Below are positions 29,360 to 38,048 of a stretch of 48,748 nucleotides of DNA, one piece after another. The notes under the pieces are model-generated. The model was not told the origin of the DNA and did no database searches. It was given only the letters and a program-made list of their open reading frames with translations. Both the position numbers and the translations under genes were made by a program. The first letter of the stretch is position 1. Every line of letters begins with the position of its first letter. Source of the stretch: an uncultured Fidelibacterota bacterium (lineage in GTDB: Bacteria; Fidelibacterota; Marinisomatia; Marinisomatales; Marinisomataceae); NCBI GenBank assembly GCA_902629855.1, contig CACOSI010000005.1:1-48748 (forward strand), written 5' to 3'.

Positions 29360-30276
29360 ATTTGAGACATTGTATTAAAGTTGACGACTTTTCAAAAGAT
29401 GAAATAATTGAATTATTTGAGTTGGCATCTGAATTAAAGAAAAAATTTAGAAATAAGGAAAGCTATAAACCTTTTAAAGATCATTCCATGGCAATGATTT
29501 TTGCAAAGCCGTCTGCTAGAACTAGAGTTTCTTTCGAAACGGGTTTTACATGGATGGGAGGTCATGCAATTTATTTAGCTCCTCAAGATATTGGTCTGGG
29601 AACTAGAGAAACAGCGTCAGATTTAGCTCAATTATTTAGTAGGTACAATGATATGATCATGGCTAGAGTTTATAGTCATAATGATATGATTGATTTTGAG
29701 AAATTTTCTACAGTTCCAGTAATAAATGGTTTAACAGACTATAATCATCCATGTCAAATTTTAACTGACATGTTTACTATTTGGGAAAATAAAAAGAATA
29801 ACTTTAACAATTTGAAAATTGTTTACGTTGGAGATGGAAATAATATAGTCAATTCATGGATAAGGTTATCATCAATACTTTCTTTTGATTTCACATGTGT
29901 TTGTCCGGAGGGTTATGAACCAGATAATGATACTATCCAATTTGCAAAATCAAAAAACTTGTCAAAAATTAATATATCAAATGATGCTAAAGAGTCTGTG
30001 AAAAATGCAGATGTCATCTATACTGACGTATGGGCTTCAATGGGTCAAAAAAAAGAAATAGATGAAAGAATTAAGGTTTTTTCACCTTTGCAAGTAAATG
30101 AAGCTCTAGTTGAAAATGCAAAAAGTGACTACATGTTCATGCACTGTTTACCAGCAGAAAGAGGAAGAGAAGTAACTGATGGTGTAATTGATTCATCTAA
30201 TTCAGTAGTTTTTGAGCAAGCTGAGAACAGACTTCATACACAAAATGCAATTATGGTTACTCTTGCAAATAAATAG
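29356..30276 (+). CDS. argF: Ornithine carbamoyltransferase
   Basis: ArgF makes citrulline from ornithine and carbamoyl phosphate in arginine synthesis. The 306-residue protein has the carbamoyl-phosphate loop S-A-R-T-R-V-S-F-E near residue 53 (the usual motif is STRTR; here Ala replaces the first Thr), the H-P-C-Q motif near 132, the ornithine-side V-W-A-S-M-G segment near 225, and H-C-L-P-A-E-R-G near 265. It overlaps rpoN by four bases. No other arginine gene is present, so its place in an LPS operon may be chance. Its stop lies two bases from the convergent lpxH-type gene. Confidence 0.93.
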   Translation: MNLRHCIKVDDFSKDEIIELFELASELKKKFRNKESYKPFKDHSMAMIFAKPSARTRVSFETGFTWMGGHAIYLAPQDIGLGTRETASDLAQLFSRYNDMIMARVYSHNDMIDFEKFSTVPVINGLTDYNHPCQILTDMFTIWENKKNNFNNLKIVYVGDGNNIVNSWIRLSSILSFDFTCVCPEGYEPDNDTIQFAKSKNLSKINISNDAKESVKNADVIYTDVWASMGQKKEIDERIKVFSPLQVNEALVENAKSDYMFMHCLPAERGREVTDGVIDSSNSVVFEQAENRLHTQNAIMVTLANK

Positions 30277-30278
30277 AA

Positions 30279-31007
30279 TCAAATTTTTTCTTTAATAAAA
30301 CTTGATCCATCATATTTTAGATAGTTAAAGCTATTCTCTGAACAATCATCAAGGATATATAGTTCTTTACCATTTTCAGTAAAACTAAAATCATGATGAT
30401 AATGTCCCATAATAACACAATCAGTACCAGTGCTCCATTTTTCTTTAGAAAAATTAATTAATTCATCATGAATTTTATTTAATTTTTTAATATCTCTTTT
30501 GTGTGAATCTTTTCTCTTGTAAGAAATTTTTTCAGCTATTTTATTTCCATATTTTTTTGGTATTAAAGAATAAATTATTATGAAAATACTACTTCTTATT
30601 ATTTTTTTTAGAACTCTATAAGATTTATCCCATGATAATATACCATCACCATGAGTCAAATAAATTGACTTATTATTTATTTGTATTTCAGTATCGTTTA
30701 GAAAAGTTTTCTTTGTGTAAGATTTAAAGTAGTCTCCGATCCAATAATCATGATTACCTGCTACAAAATATATGTCAATTTTACTTTCTTTAATTCTTTT
30801 AAGAAGATCAAAAACTTCATTGAAATAATCAGGTTTTGAATTATTATATTCAAAATAATAATCAAAAAAATCTCCCATAATTACAATACTGCATTTTTCA
30901 TTTTTTATTAAATGATAAAAATCTTCAAATTTTTTAATTTTTTCTTTATTTGATAATGGATTAATTGAAAAATGGTTATCTCCAAAAAAGTATATTGGCA
31001 ATTGCAT
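30279..31007 (-). CDS. UDP-2,3-diacylglucosamine hydrolase-like metallophosphoesterase (LpxH type)
   Basis: A 242-residue calcineurin-type phosphoesterase. Metal-binding motifs are complete: G-D-N-H near residue 9, G-D-F-F-D near 46, G-N-H-D-Y-W near 83, T-H-G-D-G near 117, and G-H-Y-H-H near 205. LpxH cleaves UDP-2,3-diacylglucosamine to lipid X in lipid A synthesis. The H-D-Y-W and H-G-D-G contexts and the nearby Kdo/LPS operon support LpxH, but a general phosphoesterase remains possible. A hydrophobic stretch near residues 135-150 (S-S-I-F-I-I-I-Y-S-L-I) would fit membrane association. It converges with argF. Confidence 0.82.
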   Translation of the reverse strand: MQLPIYFFGDNHFSINPLSNKEKIKKFEDFYHLIKNEKCSIVIMGDFFDYYFEYNNSKPDYFNEVFDLLKRIKESKIDIYFVAGNHDYWIGDYFKSYTKKTFLNDTEIQINNKSIYLTHGDGILSWDKSYRVLKKIIRSSIFIIIYSLIPKKYGNKIAEKISYKRKDSHKRDIKKLNKIHDELINFSKEKWSTGTDCVIMGHYHHDFSFTENGKELYILDDCSENSFNYLKYDGSSFIKEKI

Positions 31008-31096
31008 TCAAAAACTTAATCTTTTAAAAAAAGTTCATCAATGAATTATTATTTTTATTTTTTTAATAATATCATATTCTTTGATAGTAAAAATAA

Positions 31097-31120
31097 TTTC
31101 AATTATTTAAATTATTGAAA
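31097..31120. promoter_or_regulatory. 24-base near-palindrome in the lpxH/peptidase intergenic region
   Basis: TTTCAATTATTT is followed directly by AAATTATTGAAA. Eleven of twelve symmetric positions match, giving a near-perfect dyad 30 bases before the 31151 start codon. It could be an operator for a dimeric regulator. The DNA is AT-only apart from one C/G pair, so chance formation is possible. Confidence 0.35.
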
Positions 31121-31137
31121 CATTTGATCAGCAAATG
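31121..31137. promoter_or_regulatory. Second inverted repeat CATTTG-N5-CAAATG
   Basis: A perfect 6-base inverted repeat (31121-31126 and 31132-31137) directly abuts the 24-base dyad and ends 13 bases before the 31151 start codon. It may belong to the same operator, or form a small hairpin in the mRNA leader. The 143-base divergent gap between 31008 and 31150 shows no other clear element. Confidence 0.3.
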
Positions 31138-31150
31138 CTTTTAAAATCAT

Positions 31151-34100
31151 ATGAAACGCTATATTACTATATTATTATTTATAACTTTTTTATTTCCTCA
31201 AAGCTTTGGGAAAAACAAAGTTCAATATAATTCATTCGATTGGGAATATATTGTAAGTCCAAATTTTAACGTTTATTACTATGGTGACAACTACGACTTA
31301 GCTATTTTTACTTCTGAAGTTGCCGAAAGATCAATTGAACAGATAGGTAAACACCTTAGATGGAGGCCTGGTAAACCCATTAAAATTATTGTTTATACTT
31401 CACACAACGATTTTCAACAAACTAACGTAGTTGATGTATACATGTCTGAGGGTATTGGTGGTGTTACGGAGCTTTTTAAAAATAGAATAGTTATCCCATT
31501 TGAAGGTTCTTATGAGCAGTTTGAACATGTAATTCATCATGAACTTGTTCATGCTGCGATTAATGAATCAGTTTATGGCGGAAATGCTCAGGCATTAATC
31601 AGTGGAAGAATAAGAGTGCAAGTTCCTCTTTGGGCAAATGAAGGTCTTGCAGAATTCCTATCAGTTGACTGGGATACAAATTCTGATATGGTTTTAAGAG
31701 ATTTAGCTATTGAAGAAAGATTACCATCCATTCAAGAGCTTAATTATTCAATCCTTGCATATAAAGGAGGTAATTCAGTTTGGCAATATATTACTCAGAA
31801 ATATGGTCGAGAAAAAGTTGGAGAAATATTTCAGCAAATGAAAAGAACGCAAAATGCTGAAAAAGGATTTGAGAGCGCAATTGGTGTTGATTTCGAGAAA
31901 TTAACAGAAGATTGGCACGATTATTTAAAAAGAGAGTATTGGCCTGATTTGGTTAATAGAGAAAATTTTAAAGATTTTTCTGAAAAAATTACTGATAGAT
32001 CAAAAACAAGAAATTTTTATAATGTTAGTCCCGCATTTTCACCTGATGGTAATACTGTAGCTTACTTTTCTGATCAAGACGGCTATATGGATTTAATTTT
32101 ATATAATATTGATACTCAAAAACAAAAGAAAAGATTAATACGTGGTAACACCACTCCAGATTTAGAAGAGCTAAAGTGGTTACAGCCTGGTATATCGTGG
32201 TCACCGGACGGCAAGTTTATATCATTTGCCTCTAAAAGTGGAAAACAGGATTCAATAATAATTGTAAATGTCAAAAATGGTAAATACAAAAAAATTCCAA
32301 TTAACTTAGATGGAGTTTTTACTACTTCATGGCACCCATCTGAAGATAAAATTGCATTTGTGGGTCATAAAAATGATTCAAGTGATATATTTATAATCAG
32401 TTTAGATGGAAAAGAAACTATAAATATAACAAACGATAAGTTTTCTGAATACTCACCGAGTTGGTCTGCTGATGGGAATAAATTATATTTTGCTTCAGAT
32501 AGAGGTAATAGTAATGATTCTTCAAACATGTTCAAAGTGGACTTTTCTCAAACTGACATTTTTGAATTTAATTTACTTGATAATAAACTAATTCAAATAA
32601 CAGATACAGATTTTAATGAAAATTATCCTGTACAATCAGAAGAAGGTACTCTTTATTATACTTCAGATTTTAATGGAATAACAAATGTATTTTATCAAGA
32701 CCTCCAAAGTGGAGATTCTTTCCCAATAACAAATGTTGTTACTGGAGTTCAGCAAATTGACATTGATAATAATAACAATCTAGTTTTTTCAGGTTATAAA
32801 GAAAGAGGTTGGGATTTATATTTGATGAACAATTTGAATCAAAAAAATAAGAAAGAGGTAAAAGAAACTAAATTTTATTCTCAAAGAGATCTAAGTGATG
32901 ATTTTGAAGATTTAAGGTCTTTTACAAAAAACGAAAAAACAAAAACCCCTGAAGATTACTCATCATACATTTTTGCAAGAAACTTTGACTATAAGAATGA
33001 TAAAAAAGAAGATAAAGTAGAAGTAGAAAATGATAGCTTACGTTTTCAAGATGACTATATTGCAAGGAGATATCAACCTGAATTTTCAGTAGATTACATT
33101 CAAACTACAGCTTCAATTGATAATCTCTTTGGTACAAGAGGTGTAGCAAATTTTGCTTGGAGCGATGTTATGGGTGATCATAGAATAAATGTTGGAACAA
33201 ATCTTGTTTTAGATTTAGATAACAGTGACTTTATTTTTCAATACGCCTACCTAAAAAATAGAATAAATTACTACACAACAATTTTTCAGCAGGCGAATAC
33301 TTTTTCTTTAGGATATAACTTAAACTTTGATTTTATAGGCCAATTACGTGATTATGGAATTGGTTTCTTTGCACAGTACCCTTTTTCTAAATTTTCAAGA
33401 GTGGATTTCGGATCAACAATAAGGGCTGTTAATTATGAAGTGAAAGAGTTTGACATTTTTACATTCACAACAAATACAGCTTATACTGAAAATTTAAAAT
33501 CACTAGTTCCTGTTGTCAGTTACATATATGACAATACAACAAATGGTTATACCGGTCCTATTGATGGTTTTAAGCAAAATTTAACCTTTCAATTCAGCCC
33601 GAGTATTGGAGATAGCTCTGTACCATTTAGAACTTTAAAATTTGACATGCGAAAGTATTTTAAGATAAGTCGTAATTATAGTTTTGCAGCGAGATTAATG
33701 CTTGGAAAAAGTATTGGAGATAAAGCACAAAAATTCTTTTTAGGTGGAAATTCACAGTTTACTATATTTTCGGATACCCAAACAGAAGGAAGAGATGATT
33801 CTGGTTTTTATGCTCAAAGAGTCTTAGAGTACGATAATACAAGTATACTTGAAGATGTATATTTTAGTGAGTACGTATTTCCTTTACGAGGTGCAAGATA
33901 TAGAGAAAGAGTTGGAGAAAATGTTGCCATAGCAAACTTTGAATTTAGATTCCCATTTGTTAATTATGTTGATGTTAGCTTTCCTGCAAGGATAAGGTTT
34001 GGAAATATTTTTGGGCATCTTTTTTTAGATGTTGGAGCTGCTTGGGATGATTCAAATGAATTTGATAGCAGTCAAATTATAAGAGATAAATATGGCTTAA

Positions 34101-34255
34101 CAGATCCCGAGGCTTCTCCAATTCTTACTACATTTGGAATTGGGGCAAAGATATTTACAGGTTTTGGTATAGTAAGATTAGATACTGCATGGGATAAATA
34201 TTCTTCTGGCTATTCAAAGCCTCAATATATTATATCAGTTGGTTACGATTGGTAA
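31151..34255 (+). CDS. Gluzincin peptidase - beta-propeller - outer-membrane barrel fusion
   Basis: A 1034-residue protein with three visible modules. After a signal peptide (M-K-R-Y-I-T to F-P-Q), a peptidase-MA-like domain carries the zinc motif H-E-L-V-H (residues 130-134) and a downstream N-E-G-L-A-E (Glu164) as the likely third ligand. Residues about 290-560 hold TolB/PD40-type propeller blades, each with S-P-D-G or S-A-D-G turns. From about residue 650 to the end lies a BamA/Omp85-like C-terminal barrel (R-G-V-A-N-F, G-G-N-S-Q-F near 870, F-R-F-P-F) ending in the aromatic S-V-G-Y-D-W beta-signal. It is probably anchored in the outer membrane with a periplasmic or surface protease. The substrate is unknown. 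Confidence 0.8.
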   Translation: MKRYITILLFITFLFPQSFGKNKVQYNSFDWEYIVSPNFNVYYYGDNYDLAIFTSEVAERSIEQIGKHLRWRPGKPIKIIVYTSHNDFQQTNVVDVYMSEGIGGVTELFKNRIVIPFEGSYEQFEHVIHHELVHAAINESVYGGNAQALISGRIRVQVPLWANEGLAEFLSVDWDTNSDMVLRDLAIEERLPSIQELNYSILAYKGGNSVWQYITQKYGREKVGEIFQQMKRTQNAEKGFESAIGVDFEKLTEDWHDYLKREYWPDLVNRENFKDFSEKITDRSKTRNFYNVSPAFSPDGNTVAYFSDQDGYMDLILYNIDTQKQKKRLIRGNTTPDLEELKWLQPGISWSPDGKFISFASKSGKQDSIIIVNVKNGKYKKIPINLDGVFTTSWHPSEDKIAFVGHKNDSSDIFIISLDGKETINITNDKFSEYSPSWSADGNKLYFASDRGNSNDSSNMFKVDFSQTDIFEFNLLDNKLIQITDTDFNENYPVQSEEGTLYYTSDFNGITNVFYQDLQSGDSFPITNVVTGVQQIDIDNNNNLVFSGYKERGWDLYLMNNLNQKNKKEVKETKFYSQRDLSDDFEDLRSFTKNEKTKTPEDYSSYIFARNFDYKNDKKEDKVEVENDSLRFQDDYIARRYQPEFSVDYIQTTASIDNLFGTRGVANFAWSDVMGDHRINVGTNLVLDLDNSDFIFQYAYLKNRINYYTTIFQQANTFSLGYNLNFDFIGQLRDYGIGFFAQYPFSKFSRVDFGSTIRAVNYEVKEFDIFTFTTNTAYTENLKSLVPVVSYIYDNTTNGYTGPIDGFKQNLTFQFSPSIGDSSVPFRTLKFDMRKYFKISRNYSFAARLMLGKSIGDKAQKFFLGGNSQFTIFSDTQTEGRDDSGFYAQRVLEYDNTSILEDVYFSEYVFPLRGARYRERVGENVAIANFEFRFPFVNYVDVSFPARIRFGNIFGHLFLDVGAAWDDSNEFDSSQIIRDKYGLTDPEASPILTTFGIGAKIFTGFGIVRLDTAWDKYSSGYSKPQYIISVGYDW

Positions 34256-34261
34256 AATTCC

Positions 34262-35383
34262 TTGAAGTTTTCAGTTTTATCTCAAGATAAAAATTCTCAA
34301 GCACGAACTGGATTAATTGAAACAGATCATTCAAAAATTGAAACTCCAGTTTTTATGCCTGTTGGTACACATGGTGTAGTTAAGTCCTTATCTCCAGAAG
34401 ATTTAAATAGTCTCAACGTTCAAATTATGCTTTCAAATACTTATCACCTTTATTTAAGACCAGGAACTGAAATTGTTAATAAAAATAATGGTTTACATGA
34501 ATTTATTAATTGGAACAAAAGTATTTTGACAGATAGTGGTGGCTATCAAGTATTTTCATTAAGTAACATGAATGAAATAACTTCAAAAGGTGTAAAGTTT
34601 AAATCTCATTTAGATGGAAGTGAACACTTTCTGACGCCTACAAAATCAATGGAGATCCAGAGATATCTTGGTGCAGATATTATTATGGCATTTGATTATT
34701 GTCCACCAGGTGATTGTTCAAAAAGCGAATTATTAAGAGCCTCAGATCTAACAAATATTTGGACTAAAGAAGCATTCGAATATCTTCAAAAAAATCAATC
34801 AATATATGTACACAATCAAACAATGTTTCCAATTATTCAAGGAGGAACGAGTATTGAAGAAAGAAAAAAATGCTTAGAACAAATGATTCCTTTTGCAACG
34901 TGCGGAATTGCAATTGGAGGTCTTTCTGTTGGAGAAAAAAAAGATCCTATGCTTGAGGTTGTAGAGTTTTTAGGAAAAGAAATGCCTAAAGATCAACCGC
35001 GATACCTTATGGGTGTTGGTAAGCCTACTGATTTAGTAAAATCAATTTTGAGAGGAGTGGATATGTTCGATTGTGTTTTACCAGCTCGAAATGCAAGGAA
35101 TGGTCAAATTTTTACTCATGATGGCGTGATTAATATTTTAAATAGTCAATTTTCAAATGATACATCTCCTATTGATAGTAAGAGTTCAGTTAAATTTGCT
35201 AAAGATTTTTCTAAATCATATTTAAGACATTTATTTAAGGTTAACGAAATGTTTGGAATTCGGATTGCTACGCTCACTAATATCGCATACTACTTTGATT
35301 TAATTAGTGAAATAAAGAATGAAATTAATAATAATAGTTTTGTAAAATGGTCTAGTAATTATTTAAATAAATTTGACAGGTAG
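34262..35383 (+). CDS. tgt: tRNA-guanine transglycosylase, zinc ligands absent
   Basis: Tgt exchanges guanine-34 for preQ1 in Asp, Asn, His and Tyr tRNAs. The 373-residue protein starts at TTG. It shows T-D-S-G-G-Y-Q-V-F near residue 95, F-D-Y-C near 144, G-G-T-S near 196, G-I-A-I-G-G-L-S-V-G-E near 217 and the nucleophile region V-D-M-F-D-C-V-L-P-A-R-N near 269. The canonical C-x-C-x2-C...H zinc site is lost: aligning to E. coli Cys302, Cys304, Cys307 and His333 gives Ser308, Val310, Ala313 and Thr339. The flanking segments Y-L-R-H-L and N-I-A-Y-Y are kept, so this is substitution rather than truncation. Confidence 0.93.
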   Translation: MKFSVLSQDKNSQARTGLIETDHSKIETPVFMPVGTHGVVKSLSPEDLNSLNVQIMLSNTYHLYLRPGTEIVNKNNGLHEFINWNKSILTDSGGYQVFSLSNMNEITSKGVKFKSHLDGSEHFLTPTKSMEIQRYLGADIIMAFDYCPPGDCSKSELLRASDLTNIWTKEAFEYLQKNQSIYVHNQTMFPIIQGGTSIEERKKCLEQMIPFATCGIAIGGLSVGEKKDPMLEVVEFLGKEMPKDQPRYLMGVGKPTDLVKSILRGVDMFDCVLPARNARNGQIFTHDGVINILNSQFSNDTSPIDSKSSVKFAKDFSKSYLRHLFKVNEMFGIRIATLTNIAYYFDLISEIKNEINNNSFVKWSSNYLNKFDR

Positions 35384-35385
35384 AT

Positions 35386-35844
35386 ATGATTGATATAGGC
35401 AAAAAAGCACCAAATTTTATTTTAAAAAACCAAAATGGAGAAGATGTAGAATTAAAAGATTTTTTAGGTTCTAAAGTTTTGATTTGGTTTTTTCCTAAAG
35501 CAAATACTGGAGGTTGTACAAGAGAGGGTGTTGGTTTTAAAGACGATTTCAATATATTTAAAAAGAATAATATTAAAATTATCGGTGTTAGTAAGGATTC
35601 TATAAAAGCTCAACAAAATTTTTGTAATAAAAATGATTTTCCGTACGACTTACTTGCTAACCCTGAATTAGATATGATAAAATCATATGAAGCTTGGGGT
35701 TTAAAAAAAATGTATGGAAAAGAATATGAAGGCATATTGCGAATATCATATTTAATAGACGAGAAAGGAATTATCATTAGAGCTTTCCCAAAAGTCAAAA
35801 CTGCTACTCATTCTAAAGATGTTTTACAATCAATTGATTTATAA
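35386..35844 (+). CDS. bcp: Peroxiredoxin, Bcp/PrxQ type
   Basis: A 152-residue thiol peroxidase that reduces H2O2 and organic hydroperoxides. The active site P-K-A-N-T-G-G-C-T-R-E fits P-x3-T-x2-C with peroxidatic Cys44. The usual E. coli Bcp resolving Cys five residues later is Val49 here. A second Cys80 lies 36 residues after Cys44, the same spacing as the Cys48-Cys84 disulfide known from Xanthomonas Bcp, so an atypical two-Cys mechanism is likely. It follows tgt by two bases and overlaps the next lipoprotein gene by 26. Confidence 0.92.
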   Translation: MIDIGKKAPNFILKNQNGEDVELKDFLGSKVLIWFFPKANTGGCTREGVGFKDDFNIFKKNNIKIIGVSKDSIKAQQNFCNKNDFPYDLLANPELDMIKSYEAWGLKKMYGKEYEGILRISYLIDEKGIIIRAFPKVKTATHSKDVLQSIDL

Positions 35845-36871
35845 AATATATTTTCTTTTATTTTTTGTATTATTTACATCGTGTGCATCTGTAATGTCCC
35901 CTGGAGGTGGGCCCAAGGATTTAAAACCTCCGTTGTTAATCAGTACCGACCCTGTTGAGTTGGTTAACATTAAAGATAATCAAGAAATATCAATCATTTT
36001 TGATGAATATATCAATGAAGGTTCTATAAAAAAGTCTTTATCAATTTTTCCAAAAAATCAAAATGGAATTGATTTTTCTTATGAGGGAAAAATTATTAGA
36101 GTAGAAATACCTTCAGATTTAGATCCAAATATGACATATACTATTAATTTTAATAAAAATTTTTCAGATGAAAATAACGTTAAAATTAATGAAGATATAG
36201 TTATTCCATTCTCTTTCTCAGATAATATTAGTTCAGGAAAAATTAATGGTCAAATTTTTGGTGATTTTGAAAATGTTAGTATTCTTATTTGGAATGGAAT
36301 TTTCTCTGGAGAAATTATTAATGATTTGAAACCAGACTACGTGATTTCAGCAAATAAACAATTTTCTTTTAATCACTTACCAAATGGTGATTTTTCTTTA
36401 ATAGCAGTGAATAATTATAGAAAAAATGAAGATTTAACTTCTCAAAATATTTCATTAAATAAGTCATTTCATTTTAATATTGAGGATAATAATTCAATAA
36501 TATCAAATTTTTATTTCAATAAAAATAAAGTAGATGAAATTGAAACAGAAAATTCTGAAGAATTAAATTCAAAGTATTCTTCCTTATCAGGAAGAATTGT
36601 TGGCAATTACTTATTACCAATGGTGGTTACTCTTTCCGGGGATAAAAATTATTCAACAAACCTTGGTTTAGATGGAAAATTTAATTTTGAAAAAGTTAAT
36701 GAGGGTAAGTACGAAATGATTATCTTTGAAGATAGGAATAATAATCGAATTTTAGATACTGGTTCACTTGAAAATAGTACAGATACCGAAAATTTTCATG
36801 TTTATGGTGATATTTTGGAATTAAGGTCAAACTGGGAATTTGAAATTCCAAACTGGAATATAAATGAATAA
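35819..36871 (+). CDS. Ig-like domain lipoprotein
   Basis: A 350-residue exported lipoprotein. The signal ends in L-F-T-S-C (Cys22) and is followed by the S-P-G-G-G-P-K-D-L-K-P-P-x-L pattern that Bacteroidetes-type Big_5/SbsA Ig-like lipoproteins carry after the lipidated Cys. The first 130 residues form a beta-sandwich with I-S-I-I-F-D-E-Y-I-N. A later region near residues 245-320 looks like a carboxypeptidase-regulatory-type beta domain (L-S-G-R-I-V-G-N, then Y-E-M-I-I-F-E-D-R-N-N-N-R-I-L-D-T-G). The start is uncertain: ATG at 35819, or TTG at 35834, which gives a shorter signal. The function is unknown, probably structural at the cell surface. Confidence 0.78.
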   Translation: MFYNQLIYKIYFLLFFVLFTSCASVMSPGGGPKDLKPPLLISTDPVELVNIKDNQEISIIFDEYINEGSIKKSLSIFPKNQNGIDFSYEGKIIRVEIPSDLDPNMTYTINFNKNFSDENNVKINEDIVIPFSFSDNISSGKINGQIFGDFENVSILIWNGIFSGEIINDLKPDYVISANKQFSFNHLPNGDFSLIAVNNYRKNEDLTSQNISLNKSFHFNIEDNNSIISNFYFNKNKVDEIETENSEELNSKYSSLSGRIVGNYLLPMVVTLSGDKNYSTNLGLDGKFNFEKVNEGKYEMIIFEDRNNNRILDTGSLENSTDTENFHVYGDILELRSNWEFEIPNWNINE

Positions 36872-37271
36872 AAAAAATATTGTTGCTGTCAGTGGATACT
36901 TTGATCCAATTCATGTAGGTCATTTAGAATACCTAGAGCTTGCCAAAAAAATTGGTGATTATTTAATTGTCATTGTGAATAATGATTTTCAAGCATCTTT
37001 AAAAAAAGGAAAATCTTTTATGAATGAAAATGATAGAGTTGAAATAGTTTCAGCTATAAGGTGCGTTGATGAAGTTTTTTTGAGCATAGATGAGGATTCA
37101 AGTGTTTGCAAAAGTCTTGAACATATTAAACCAGATATTTTTGCAAACGGAGGTGACCGTAAACTTGATGAAATTCCAGAAACTAAAGTTATGAAAAAGT
37201 ATAATATAAAAATGGTTGATGGACTTGGAAAAAAAATAAGAAGTAGTAGTGATTTAACAGGTTTAAAATGA
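36864..37271 (+). CDS. Cytidylyltransferase-like nucleotidyltransferase (RfaE2/HldE C-terminal type)
   Basis: A 135-residue Rossmann-like nucleotidyltransferase. The signature G-Y-F-D-P-I-H-V-G-H-L-E-Y-L near residue 11 contains the H-x-G-H motif. I-V-N-N-D (near 39), N-E-N-D-R-V-E-I-V (near 54), R-C-V-D-E-V (near 66) and F-A-N-G-G-D-R (near 93) follow the order seen in ADP-heptose adenylyltransferase domains. Canonical ISSTxxI near the end appears as I-R-S-S-S-D-L. The likely role is making an activated sugar for LPS core, but related enzymes act on glycerol-phosphate or FMN, so the substrate is open. Confidence 0.75.
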   Translation: MNKKNIVAVSGYFDPIHVGHLEYLELAKKIGDYLIVIVNNDFQASLKKGKSFMNENDRVEIVSAIRCVDEVFLSIDEDSSVCKSLEHIKPDIFANGGDRKLDEIPETKVMKKYNIKMVDGLGKKIRSSSDLTGLK

Positions 37272-37558
37272 AGAAAAAAACAAAAATAGATAAGAAGAAA
37301 TCTCAACTCCTTGAGGAATTTTTAATGTTAGGTGAAAAATGTGGAATAAAAATTATTCATGATAAAGGTGATTTTAATGGCGATAATTGTGTTTTATTTT
37401 CAAATGACACAATTGTTATTAACAAACATAAGCCTATAGAACAAAGACTATATGTTCTTGCTAAGTGTTTTAGTCAAACTAATTTAGATAATGTTTATAT
37501 TAAACCTGTCATACGTGATTTAATTACAAAGGCAAAAGAAGATAAAGTTTATGAGTAA
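37268..37558 (+). CDS. Conserved hypothetical protein, 96 residues
   Basis: A small, basic, probably cytoplasmic protein whose function I do not recognise. It has a Lys-rich N-terminus, an L-L-E-E-F-L-x-L-G-E-K-C-G-I-K-I helix-strand unit, two short strands around C-V-L-F-S-N-D-T-I-V-I-N-K, and a helix E-Q-R-L-Y-V-L-A-K-C-F-S. The layout resembles small proteins found beside metabolic genes in related phyla, without a known role. Overlaps of four bases with the nucleotidyltransferase and eight bases with the HIT gene support it as a real translated gene. Confidence 0.7.
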   Translation: MKKKTKIDKKKSQLLEEFLMLGEKCGIKIIHDKGDFNGDNCVLFSNDTIVINKHKPIEQRLYVLAKCFSQTNLDNVYIKPVIRDLITKAKEDKVYE

Positions 37559-38048
37559 GACAAAACATCTATGGGCTCCATGGAAAATGGACTATTTAAG
37601 AAATAAAAAAAATGATTCACAAAAAATATTTTCTGATTTTGCAAATGAAGACAATGATAGAGATAATCTTATATTACACCGTGCAAAACATTGCTATGTA
37701 ATAATGAATTATTATCCCTACAATAATGGACATTTGATGGTAATTCCTTTCAAAGAAGTTGATAGATTTGAAGATCTTGATGATAAAGTTCTTTCTGAGA
37801 TTATGGTTATTTCTAAAAAAATTATGAAAATATTAAGACACAGTTTTAGTTGTGATGGTTTTAACTTTGGAGCTAACATTGGAGAGGGCTCAGGAGCATC
37901 TATTGCTTCTCATTTACATTTTCATATTGTGCCTCGATGGAAAAGTGATACATCTTTTATGCCTGTTATTGGAAATACAAAAGTGATGGCTCAAACTTTA
38001 GATGATACTTATGAGCAATTATTAAAATTATTTAAGGAAGTACTATAG
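37551..38048 (+). CDS. HIT family hydrolase
   Basis: A 165-residue histidine-triad protein of the branch with an N-terminal L-W-A-P-W-K-M-D-Y motif. The triad is H-L-H-F-H-I-V-P-R-W near residue 125, and Y-P-Y-N-N-G-H-L-M-V-I-P lies near 60. Relatives hydrolyse or phosphorolyse dinucleoside polyphosphates such as Ap4A, or AMP-linked compounds. The CxxC pair usually found soon after the LWAPW motif is missing; the matching region reads Q-K-I-F-S-D-F-A. The gene shares its last base with the GTG start of the next gene. Confidence 0.88.
   Translation: MSKTKHLWAPWKMDYLRNKKNDSQKIFSDFANEDNDRDNLILHRAKHCYVIMNYYPYNNGHLMVIPFKEVDRFEDLDDKVLSEIMVISKKIMKILRHSFSCDGFNFGANIGEGSGASIASHLHFHIVPRWKSDTSFMPVIGNTKVMAQTLDDTYEQLLKLFKEVL

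Noticed and set aside
29008-29370. 120-residue minus-strand frame over the 3' end of rpoN
   Set aside because: It overlaps the conserved helix-turn-helix and RpoN box; no independent gene signal.
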